A stretch of DNA of 64,000 nucleotides from Cordylochernes scorpioides (lineage: Eukaryota; Arthropoda; Arachnida; Pseudoscorpiones; Chernetidae): contig CP092868.1 of assembly GCA_030710605.1 (NCBI GenBank), forward strand, positions 33,111,363 through 33,175,362, in the 5' to 3' direction. The notes under the pieces were generated by a model. That model did no database searches and was not told the DNA's origin. It saw nothing but the letters and a program-made list of their open reading frames with translations. Shown here one piece after another: positions 9,960 to 19,066 of this stretch (position 1 is the first letter of the stretch; each line of letters starts with the position of its first letter). Both the position numbers and the translations under genes were made by a program.

Positions 9960-10785
9960 TTTTTAAAACGATATACAACCATGTACAATGAATATGTACA
10001 TAGCGTCTCTGCTACCGCTGCAGAGTTTGGTGGAGAATCGCCAGTGGGTCTCCAGCGACACCACGTATTTCGCGATCTACGAAGAATACGTAGATTGTGT
10101 GCTTCGCTACTGAAAAGATGGTGATGGCGTGGTCCTCGAGATCAACTGGAAATATCCAGGACTGCAGGTCCGGTGGCCGGCCATTGATTCTAATTAGAGA
10201 CGATTTTAATTAGAGATTCGTTAATTAGATACACTGATTTAATATTTCGCCACTTTAATAAAACCTGGCGACGTCGGGTGAATTAAAGGCGACGGAATAA
10301 ATCGGCATTTAAAGGAATAAAATGGAATTCTTACATCAACATGTGGATATATCTTCGGTAACATCTCTTTCTTTGAGGGGGAGGAGGCGTGGAAGGCAGA
10401 GGAAAAAAGGAGGAGCATCTTATCTGTAAAGGAAGGAAGGAAGGTCTATATTTCTTCTTATCTTCCTTCGCCGAGGTTATCTGCCTAATTGCATAAAGGG
10501 TCATTGTCTCAACCGGTTCATTTGATTGAAGTTCCCATCTTTTGTATGCAAATTTTTAAAGACCCTTTATATAGCTCGTGTAAAGATGATGATGCCTTTA
10601 TTGATTGCCACGGATTGTCTAATTGCTTTTCTTTCTTTCTTAAGTAGATATTGATTTTATGGAACTTGTTCTTTGGATCTGGAGGCTTTAACCACCGTTT
10701 ATGACAACGAGGATTCGCGTTTGAAACGCTCGTTGAGGTAATTTTTTTTAAATATATATATATAATAAGCTCTGCTTCTCAATAG
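9960..10785. other. Conserved unique block, possible regulatory DNA
   Basis: This non-repeat, moderately GC region is almost unchanged in the right arm (about 46650-47510). It has three TAATTAG motifs within 40 bases (10191-10197, 10207-10213, 10222-10228), a core that homeodomain proteins commonly bind, and a small inverted repeat CTACG...CGTAG at about 10078-10098. I see no ORF with support. Confidence 0.35.
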
Positions 10786-10789
10786 CCGT

Positions 10790-11765
10790 CTGCTCTTGTA
10801 CACGTCCAACCTTACCAGTGGGTGTTGATGTATTGTTCATGGAACAGATCAGATCGGTCCATGCACCCTGATCACGATACCGGCCAACGGAGGTGCTTTG
10901 TCCGTATGGATGTCCTGGATTGATGTCTGCTATATAGAGGGCTGCAGATCAGATCGGCACATGCACCCTGATCACAATACCGGCCAACTGAGGTGCCATG
11001 TCCATATGGATGTCCTATTCTGGATTGATGTCTGCCATATAGAGGGCTGCAGATCAGATCGGCCCGTGCACCCTGATCATAACACCGGTCAACCGAGGTG
11101 CCTTGTTCGTATGGATGTCCTCTTCTGGATTGATGTCTGCCATATAGAGGGCTACAGATCAGATCGGCACGTGTGTCCCCTGATCACGATACCGGCCAAC
11201 TGAGGTGCCATGTCCATATGGATGTCCTATTCTGGATTGATGTCTGCCATATAGAGGGCTGCAGATCAGATCGGTCCATGCACCCTGATAACGATACCTG
11301 CCAACTGAGGTGCCTTGTTCGTATGAATGTCCTCTTCTGGATTGATGTCTGCCATATAGAGGGCTGCAGATCAGATCGGCCCGTGCACCCTGATCATAAC
11401 ACCGGTCAACCGAGGTGCCTTGTTCGTATGGATGTCCTCTTCTGGATTGATGTCTGCCATATAGAGAGCTACAGATCAGATCGGCCCGTGTGTCCCCTGA
11501 TCACGATACCGGCTAACTGAGGTGCCTTGTCCGTATGGATGTCCTCTTCTGGATCGATGTCTGCCATCTGCCATATATGCAGGGATGGCCGGGCAACTGT
11601 ATATATGGTCCGGAATAAGTTAACCTTACCAGTGAGTAACCAAACGGGGGGAGCTCTAGCACTGTATAAGTGAAAACTTCGAATTTCTTTCACATATAAA
11701 GACACTCTTTGAGATCTTGATGGTATTAAAAAGAAAGAAGGAAGGTGGGGAGAGAAAGTTGACAC
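10790..11765 (+). repeat. 105-bp minisatellite nested in a family-A SINE
   Basis: About 6.7 units of 105 bp run from about 10850 to 11570, each with CTGATCAC, ACCGGCCAAC and GGATTGATGTCTGCC. SINE sequence related to family A (AACCTTACCAGTG then AACCAAACGGGG) lies on both sides, so the array grew inside a SINE. Because 105 is a multiple of three, a 35-residue repeat stays open in one frame until a length-variant unit shifts it. Confidence 0.85.
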
Positions 11766-11769
11766 TATT

Positions 11770-12245
11770 TTATTGTCCCTATAAGATTATATAGAACTAT
11801 AAAAAATAAAGGTCGCCTCTCCCGACAAAATAGATGCTAAAGGTAAGCGACATGTATTGACCGTCTCCTCAAACTATAGGACCCAGTGCAGTGACAATGA
11901 CACGACACTAACTTTTTCAAACTGAGAAGCGTCCACCTAGAGACCATGGTTTAAAACTAAGCTATACAGTTTAGGGCTGTACTCAGTGGTCCATGGATAG
12001 AACCGGCAATAACTGGCTGGCCGACGACCTAAAAGAAACCAATCGGATGTGATTGGATTGTCCCATTTTCTTCTCCGCCGCGACAAATTACCCGAGCCAT
12101 GTGACAGTCTCAGTCGCCATTGTCGCAACAACTCTTTTTCCGCCATATTGGTTGGTGCCCACAAGGATTTATCGCTCCCAAGACTTTCTTCTTCTTTCTT
12201 CTCTTTTCTGAGAAAACTCTTCACGTTGTATATGGCATATTAACG
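11770..12245 (-). promoter_or_regulatory. Possible promoter/5' exon region, left copy
   Basis: On the minus strand a conserved frame follows CCAACCAATATGGCGGAA. The stretch has CCAAT motifs in both orientations and a YY1-like ATGGCGG. The same frame is kept in the right arm at 44384-44590 with one replacement visible. No protein family is recognised, so a transcript leader or first exon is only a guess. Confidence 0.3.
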
Positions 12246-12618
12246 ATTGATGGGAGATTAGTTGATGTAATGATGGGCTCCTGATGTGTGGACTTTACAG
12301 AAAAATACTGAGTTATTTTTGTAAATACGGTAGTCATGAGATATACCAGTGAATTCTAAATGAAGATGTCTACTCTTAATATTACTTTGGATTGGAAAAT
12401 ATTGATGATTAAGTTATGATATAACGTTCGTAGAAATCTGTGGTTGTCAATCTCTGCCTTTTTTTTTCTGTATGGAAATTAAATAGAATATTTTAGTTTT
12501 TTGTTTGTTTGTTTAGATGTCCTCCAATTATTATTATTTTGTTTCCTGTGCAAAGGGCTAATCTAGTTATGTTCAAATTTACTCTTAACATGAAAAATAT
12601 CACTTTTCTTTCCTAATA

Positions 12619-12795
12619 CAGTTAAACCTGTCTATAGCGCCCCCTCTTGGGATTCACCAAAATAAGATGCTATAGAGAGGGGGTTCTATAGACAGGTCAC
12701 TTTTAATGTAAATAGCATCGTACTACGTATTTAGAATCGGGCGCTATAGAGAGGGAGGCGCTATTTAGAGGGGGCGCTATAGACAGGTTTAACTG
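12619..12795. mobile_element. Pogo-type MITE (GCGCC family), 177 bp
   Basis: The ends read CAGTTAAACCTGTCTATAGC and its complement, with TA on both sides (12617-12618 and 12796-12797). The interior repeats CTATAGAGAGGG motifs. The partner is 43554-43730; a relative with a hugely expanded interior is 57181-58902. Confidence 0.8.
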
Positions 12796-12896
12796 TATAT
12801 TACTCAAATTAGCTAATTACTAAGGAATTTTCGGAATGCACGAGAGAAGATTCTCGAGTTTAACTATGGGTATATGTAGATAGATATTCTATACTA

Positions 12897-13167
12897 CACC
12901 AATACCTCGCTTTGCGTCGTTTCGTTTTGCGTTTTTTTCGAAGTTGCGTCGCTGCTTAATTTTTACTGATTTTCACTATGCGTCGTTAGATTTTCGAAGT
13001 TGCGTTTTTTTGGATTCGAGTCTTCAATTTTTTTATTTTTATTTTTTTCTAAAATATGGCAACACCTTTGTTTTTGATTGCGCCTTCACATATTTTCACT
13101 TTGCGTCGTTTCAATTTGCGTCGTGTTTTTTTGGAACGTAACCCCGACGCAAAGCGAGGTATGGGTG
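12897..13167. mobile_element. MITE with CACC ends (GCGTCG family)
   Basis: The ends read CACCAATACCTCGCTTTGCG and the complement, with TA duplications (12895-12896 and 13168-13169). The interior repeats TTGCGTCG. Copies also lie at 43166-43452 and 62279-62531. The 65-codon frame at 12944 is a repeat artefact. Confidence 0.8.
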
Positions 13168-13359
13168 TACTTCTCATTTGGTATTGAGCGTTTTGAAGTT
13201 ATCTACTAAAATTTGTTTTATTTCCATTCTCATGTAGTGCAGCAAACTCCAATAAGTCATCAACATGGAATGCCATTTTCAACCTGTTCTTGTATTAGCA
13301 AAAATGCCATTTTATTGTTCTTTATTCTATAGATGGCTATTCTCTATAGAATACTCTTC

Positions 13360-13497
13360 TTCTTTCTTATCTACACTCAATCATATTAAGGTATCAAGCC
13401 TGTAAAGCTTAACAACCATCATGACTGGGTGAAGTAGAATGCGTCTGCCTTTGTCATTAAGACTGGGAGCACTACTCAGTGGCAGGCCGATCTATAG
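13360..13497 (+). repeat. Family-B SINE, 3'-truncated copy
   Basis: Contains CTCAATCATATTAAGG and GAAGTAGAATGCGTCTGCC, then stops at GGCAGGCCGATC. The partner is 42838-42985. A young family-A SINE inserted at this edge in the right arm only. Confidence 0.6.
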
Positions 13498-13499
13498 AA

Positions 13500-14270
13500 G
13501 ACTGAAATCATAAAACATCATAGCAGAATTATTTACATTTGAATTCACTTATTATGATTAACACACACGAACACACAAGGCAGCCTAGCATAAATTGTTG
13601 TACGATAGGGTAAAAAAAGTGAAATATATTTTTGAATTGTTGTTTCTTGTTCCAAAAAAATATCGTTTCTACGTAGGTGTGGAAGTGATTCTTTACATTT
13701 AAAAAAAAGGTGGGGGAGGATTCGATGAAAAAAAGAAAAAAAACTTAATGATCATTTATGCTGGTAAAGAAGAAGGAACTGAGCTCCCCATCAACCCTAA
13801 AAAAAGGGGATCAAGTGGCACCGCCAAAAAGAAGACAACTTAAGGCCTTTCTTTGAGAACTTTTTCTTTTCTCCCCAGGAATTGGGGGGAGGTGAATAAG
13901 AGCTCCGTGACTAAGAATGAAGCCGTTTATGGATGGTCTGGGTAATCGTTATTTCTGGAGATGATGGATAAGTAACTTTAATACTACTTGTGGAAGATAG
14001 TGGATTGTTTGCTGGCTGCTAGTGACTTGGGGCCACCCCTCATTGTATTGTAAGGAATAGGTTGAATGGCTTTAATTGGGCTCTTTCTTTACACTTAGGC
14101 GGCCATGTACGTGCATACTAAACTATTTTAATAATACATGTCCACTTAGATCGCTGGAATCGATTCTTTGTTAACTATATTTCCAAGTCCCCCATATAAA
14201 TTTAATTACGAAATGCAATATCGGGATAACTGAAGAATTGAACCCGTGAAAAAAAGAGGTAATACTGTTT
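13500..14270. other. Shared unique sequence, no gene seen
   Basis: Conserved with right-arm 41700-42490 apart from homopolymer length. It includes AAGGCCTTTCTTTGAGAAC and a T/A-rich stretch, with no supported ORF. Confidence 0.4.
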
Positions 14271-14274
14271 CTAA

Positions 14275-14830
14275 ACTGAACGGCTAACAGTGGTGACTGC
14301 GGCCTCAGTTCAGAGCCGCTAGAAGCGGTAACTGCGCCCTCTGTTAAGAGCGGCTAGCAGCGGTGACTGCGACCTCAGTTCAGAGCCGCTAGAAGCGGTG
14401 ACTGCGACCTCAGTTCAGAGCCGATAGAAGCGGTGACTGCAGCCTCAGTTCAGAGCCGCTAGAAGCGGTGACTGCGGCCTCAGTTCAGAGCCGCTAGAAG
14501 CGGTGACTGCGACCTCTGTACAGAGCCGCTAGAAGCGGTGACTGCGGCCTCAGTTCAGAGCCGCTAGAAGCGGTGACTGCGACCTCTGTATAGAGCCGCT
14601 AGAAGCGGTGACTGCGACCTCAGTTCAGAGCGGCTAGAAGCGGTGACTGCGACCTCAGTTCAGAGCCGCTAGAAGCGGTGACTGCGACCTCAGTTCAGAG
14701 CCGCTAGAAGCGGTGACTGCGACCTCAGTTCAGAGCCGCTAGAAGCGGTGACTGCGACCTCAGTTCAGAGCCGCTAGAAGCGGTGACTGCGGCCTCTGTT
14801 CAGAGCCGCTAGAACCGGCCTCAATTCAGA
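14275..14830. repeat. 35-bp tandem array, about 16 units
   Basis: The unit is built from GCGGTGACTGCGGCCTCAGT plus TCAGAGCCGCTAGAA. Each unit contains the hairpin CCGCT-AGA-AGCGG. The right-arm array (40795-41690) has about 25 units. Confidence 0.92.
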
Positions 14831-14937
14831 GAGGCTAGCGGTTACAGTGGCCACAAGACAAAGCGGCTAGCGGTTACAGTGGCCACAAGACAAAGCCGCT
14901 AGCGGTGACAGTGGCCACAAGACAGAACGGCGGCGGC
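14831..14937. repeat. 32-bp tandem array, about 3 units
   Basis: The unit is GCGGTGACAGTGGCCACAAG plus ACAAAGCCGCTA, clearly related to the neighbouring 35-bp unit. It contains the palindromes CCGCTAGCGG and GTGGCCAC. In the right arm this array has about 31 units. Confidence 0.88.
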
Positions 14938-14939
14938 CG

Positions 14940-15139
14940 CAGACAAAGCGACCAACCACCTGTGGTCGACCGTTACGCCGAATGACCTTCCCCCGACCCG
15001 GACCGATTTCCGATATATTTAGCTGTTTCCGGTCGGCGAGACACTTCCGTGGACATGACTTCCGCCCCAGACTTCCGGTGAGAGGATTGTTCTGCTGATT
15101 GGGGTCCGTTGTTGTCCGTCGTGACGTCAGCGTCCCCAT
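14940..15139. promoter_or_regulatory. GC-rich promoter-like block, left copy
   Basis: Within 90 bases lie TGACGTCA (15122-15129, CRE), CTGATTGG (15095-15102, reverse CCAAT box) and three ACTTCCG ETS-type sites (near 15042, 15060 and 15071). This set is typical of TATA-less, CpG-rich promoters. It lies about 3.9 kb upstream of the left mannosidase gene on the same strand, with a mariner between. A minus-strand frame (14867-15139) through it is conserved but runs into the array and is doubted as a gene. Confidence 0.45.
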
Positions 15140-15960
15140 TGTTTAGACTCCTTCATATTTATAACAAACAACCTATCACTACACGGGTTTCTACGACCAG
15201 TTTGTCGTAAAAGGAGGAATTTAAGATTCCTCTACTCCACTCTAAACTGACCTATTGCTGCCATATATAATTGGCCCAGCTAGTCTTTCGGCAAAACACC
15301 TCTTTAGCGGGTTCTGAGAACCTTGTAACATCTTATACCGCATGGACATTGTCGGTCACTGACGTCAGGTTGCTGGAGACATTTGTTGAACAAAAGTATC
15401 CGTGGACTGCACGTGTTTTTCACAAATAACGAGGTGTTAGTACTTGCGAGCCGATGCCGCATTGAAATGCTAAGAAAATAAAGACCGAGTTGAATGGGTC
15501 ATCAGCCAAGACAAGATAGGCTACTCGAAAAGTGATTGGAAGTTCTAGATTAAGAGGATGTCCTGCATTTCAAAATTAACTGAAGAGGAGAAACAAAGCC
15601 AGCGGCTGACTATCATTGGAAACTTGTATCCATGGATTGATCGAACGTCTTAGAGGAGCCTAGCCAGTATTAGGACTGATTGATTCACCTGTAACATTCT
15701 GGGATCTCGTGAAATCCAATCTGTTATGGACTGACAAGGACCATAGCTTGAAATCCCAGTGTCTTCGATTTGACTTTAAGAACTTACCTAATCTGGTATG
15801 GTAGCCGTTTTACCAATCCGTATATGCTGATTGCAGAAACGGTCTCTAAATGTCTTTTTTTTTTTTTTACGCCTATTTTTTTTTTTTTTTTTACTATTAG
15901 GTTATTTTACTCTTAATAATACAATTCAGTTTGTGATTTTTTCACATAGTGATCATCAGA
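15140..15960. other. Shared unique sequence upstream of mannosidase
   Basis: Largely non-repetitive and kept in the right arm (38790-39590). It could hold a non-coding first exon, but I found no segment encoding a membrane anchor or a recognised domain. It ends in T-rich runs at 15856-15892. Confidence 0.35.
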
Positions 15961-16060
15961 AGTCCTCTTCTTTCTTATCTCCTCTTAATCATATTAAGGT
16001 ATCAAGCTTGTATAGCTTGAGATGCTTTCTGCTGAGGATGAGTAGAGCTTATCAAAGGAA
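15960..16060 (+). repeat. Family-B SINE fragment
   Basis: The 5' part of family B (TCTTCTTTCTTATCTCC, TAAGGTATCAAGCTTGTA) is followed by diverged sequence. Partner at about 38700-38790. Confidence 0.5.
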
Positions 16061-16816
16061 ATTTGACATCCTTAATGATTGGGTGAAATAGTCATTAGAA
16101 GTCGTCACATTCATCTTGTTTAGTGAACACGTGAACCTTACTGTTGTGCCTTAATAATGCTGATTATATTATTTTTAAAAATCAACATTGTTATTCTTTT
16201 CTGAATTGTTCATTAACGCTGTAATTTTGTTATTTAGGGAACATCTCTGAATGCACTATTGTTAACGAGGAACGGAATAAGATCTTAAAGAACATTATCC
16301 AAGTCTACGTGAACCCAGTTCAGCTAATCAGAATAATGTCCGAGAAAAAAAATATATAGCGATAGAATTGTTTATTTTTCATAAAGCGTTAGAGAACAAG
16401 GTAATCTCTAAGAACTAAAATTACAGAACAATTTCCATCCATAGTTAATTTGTATAGTTATGTTGAATACTTTGATTTCCTTGCACTTTCCTTTCTCTCC
16501 TTTGTTTATGGTTTTTTTCCCCCTTTCTCCATGAAAATGATGTATGGCGAGTCCTTACAGGACGGAAATGTCCTAATAAGGCAGTTGTTGTTATTTAGGT
16601 AACATCATTTTCTCCCCCACGTATCTAACTAAGAAAGCACTCAACATGTACTTATGATTCCAATCATAGTAATACAGTTCCCTGGTAATTGTCTATAATC
16701 TTCATTATCATAAGATTTCGGACTTCGACAAATTACAAAAAAGACATAAGATTACTCTTTTTTAAATTTACTTCGGGCAAGCCCTTCTTCAGATAAGTCA
16801 AACGTCAGTTTAGTTA
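16061..16816. other. AT-rich spacer, no gene seen
   Basis: Shared with right-arm 37940-38690. Near 16740-16810 is one half of a foldback repeat (GGGCAAGCCCTTCTTC); its other half lies at 18090-18165 beyond the mariner, so the mariner jumped into the foldback. Confidence 0.4.
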
Positions 16817-18093
16817 ATAGGAGTATAAATGAGTTCGTGCGGGTTTTTTTTTTTTTCGGAACTTAGAGCTTTTTTTTTTTAAATTGGTTAGACCTTCAAT
16901 GTTCAAAGTATTGTCCGTCGCTAGCCACTACTTTTTCCCATCTTTCTGACAATTTACGGATCCTATCGCGCAAAAAAGCCGGGCTCTTTAACAGCTTCGA
17001 TTCATCGATCCATTTTTTGACTTTATCGTAGTTGGAGAAGTGCTGGTCAGCTAGGCCATGTTGCATTGATCGGAAGATATAATAATCGGAAGGAGCAATG
17101 TCTGGGCTATACGTCGGATGGGGTAAGACTTCCTATTTGAGCGTTTCTAAATACGTTTTAACGGGTGCTTCAGAATGTGGCCGAGCATTATCATGTTGCA
17201 AAATAACTTTGTCGTGTCTATTGGCGTATTGCAGCCGTTTTTCTCGCAATGCTAGGTTCAAACGCATCACTTGTCTTCAGTAGACCTCCCCTGTGATACT
17301 TTTGTTTGGTTGTAGCGGTCCTATCTGGGACCACCAAATACACAACATAATCTTCTTGCAATGAATATTCGGCTTGACCATCGATGATGAGGCACGGCCA
17401 GGGTATCCATACGTTGCCCGACGTTTTGGGTAATCGTAATGGACTCACCTTTCATCACCAGTTATAATTGGATGCAAAAATTCCTTTCTTTTTGGACGTT
17501 GGGGCAGTGTTAACACACGTGAAAAAACGGCGTTCGACGTCTCTTGGCTTCAGTTCATACGGCACCCAATTTCTGACCTTTCGGATCATTCCTATTCATT
17601 TTAAGCGATAAAAAATAGCTCGTTGAGTGACTCCAAGTGTTTTTGCGAGTTCCTTTTGCGTTTGTGTTGGATCTTCATCGAGCCTTGCCTCTAATTCTTC
17701 ATCCTCAAACTTTGGTGGGGCTCTGAATCTTTCTTCGTCTTCCAAATCAAAATTGCCACTTTTAAACCGTGCAAGCACTTCTGACACGTTCGATCAGCTA
17801 GAGCATGGTCATCATAAACTACGAAGACTCACAGCAGCTTTTTTCTTCATATTGAAGTAATGAAGTAAAATTCCCAGCAAAAACACATTATTTGGTACAA
17901 AAGTTGACATTTTAGGAGCAAACAGAAACTAGGTTGTTTATACTTTAGAGAAATGACGGTTACTGAAAAAGGAAACCTTATGATGACGCTTCAAAATAAT
18001 GGTGTTGCCAGATGAAACAGTGGAAAAATAAACTAGTAGCGCCATCTTTATTAAAACCCCACGGACTTATTTATACTCCCAATAGTTGAAGAA
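16817..18093 (-). mobile_element. Mos1-like mariner, left copy
   Basis: A 1.28-kb element with inverted ends GAGTATAAATGAGTTCGTGC and a near complement at 18050-18090. It contains one broken transposase gene. The mirrored copy at 36655-37937 shows that it predates the arm duplication. Confidence 0.85.
16896..17910 (-). pseudogene. Mos1-like mariner transposase, broken
   Basis: A roughly 338-codon DD34D-type transposase, recognised from blocks in several frames: an N-terminal start like MSTFVPNN, the HTH region RFKSGNFDLEDEE and QTQKELAKTLGVTQRA, a middle block NWVPYELKPRDVERRFF, and the C-terminal WEKVVASDGQYFEH. Frameshifts and stop codons separate these blocks, so no active enzyme can be made. 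The nearest resemblance is to mariners common in arthropods. The same gene in the right arm has different lesions, including a long A run. Confidence 0.85.
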
Positions 18094-18780
18094 GAGCTTT
18101 CCTGAAAGCTTCTTCAACCAAGAAAATAAAAAAAAGAGTTGTGGCGTCTTATGCCATTTTTTGTAATTTGTCTATAATATTGTAGCGTAGAAATCAAGTC
18201 TTTGTATATCTGGAGATGTGAAAGTATTTATTGATGACGTCACCACGACCTGTCGACAAATATTAACAAATCAACAAAACTATCTACAGCTAGAGAATAT
18301 CGAGCAAGCAAGCTAGGTAACTAAATGATGATTTTACCAATATAAAATAATAAATCTGTTTCAAATATTTTCATTGAATAATTAAATAATAAATATAAAT
18401 TATATTTCTTCGCCACAATATGCATAAATACATGTAGAAAAATGTTCTTTTTTTTTTTTTGTCCTTACAGATAATCTCTCAGAGCCTAAAGTAGTTACGT
18501 CCTACTTCATGGTAAAGATTGACCTATGCAAGAATGAGCTGACCCATTTTTTAAAATGTTGGTAGAATTTTTTTTTTAATATTTGTCTTTTAGAACTTAG
18601 GTAATAAGCAGGATTTTGGTGTTGATTTTTAACCATTAAAGACTATATATATTTTTTCATTGGTTTTCTAGTTTTTCTTCAAAAAAAGCTTTGTTCTAAT
18701 TGGAATCATCCATATTCATTTTTAATAAATATTAATAATGTGTGATAATGATATACTAATGATAATAAAAATAAAAAAGT
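18094..18780. other. AT-rich region with old repeat pieces
   Basis: The foldback half (to about 18165), a hAT-interior paralogue of 5780-6210 (about 18185-18425), and unassigned AT-rich sequence. Mirrored at 35960-36650. No gene was seen. Confidence 0.4.
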
Positions 18781-18784
18781 CATA

Positions 18785-18915
18785 TCCTGACCAGGAGCAC
18801 ATGTGCTTTTCAGAAGGCAGAGCGCCATCTGGTGGAACAGAAATCAACTAAACATTGATTTAGCCTGTTTCCTGATATTTGGCCAACCCAATTTCTTGAT
18901 AAATCAAGAAAAGCC
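18785..18915 (+). repeat. Family-C repeat, 5' part
   Basis: TATCCTGACCAGGAGCACAT through CCCAATTTCTTGATAAATC, lacking the 3' half. Partner at 35845-35960. Confidence 0.6.
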
Positions 18916-19066
18916 AACTAATATGATAATGTAAAATTATTATCTTGATAAAATTTTAATAAGACTTGGGAAGACTGGGCTGTAGAATTGTTGGTAAAAT
19001 GGGTAGTCATCTAGTTTACCTGTTTATAGAAGTTTGTTTATTTAATCTGGTGTGTGTGTGACACAG

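Noticed and set aside
12944..13141. 65-codon frame
   Set aside because: Lies inside a TA-flanked MITE and reads the TTGCGTCG repeats.
14867..15139. Conserved 90-codon frame in the GC-rich block
   Set aside because: It runs into the 32-bp array and its conservation is explained by the CRE, CCAAT and ETS motifs it overlaps; kept only as a promoter-like region.
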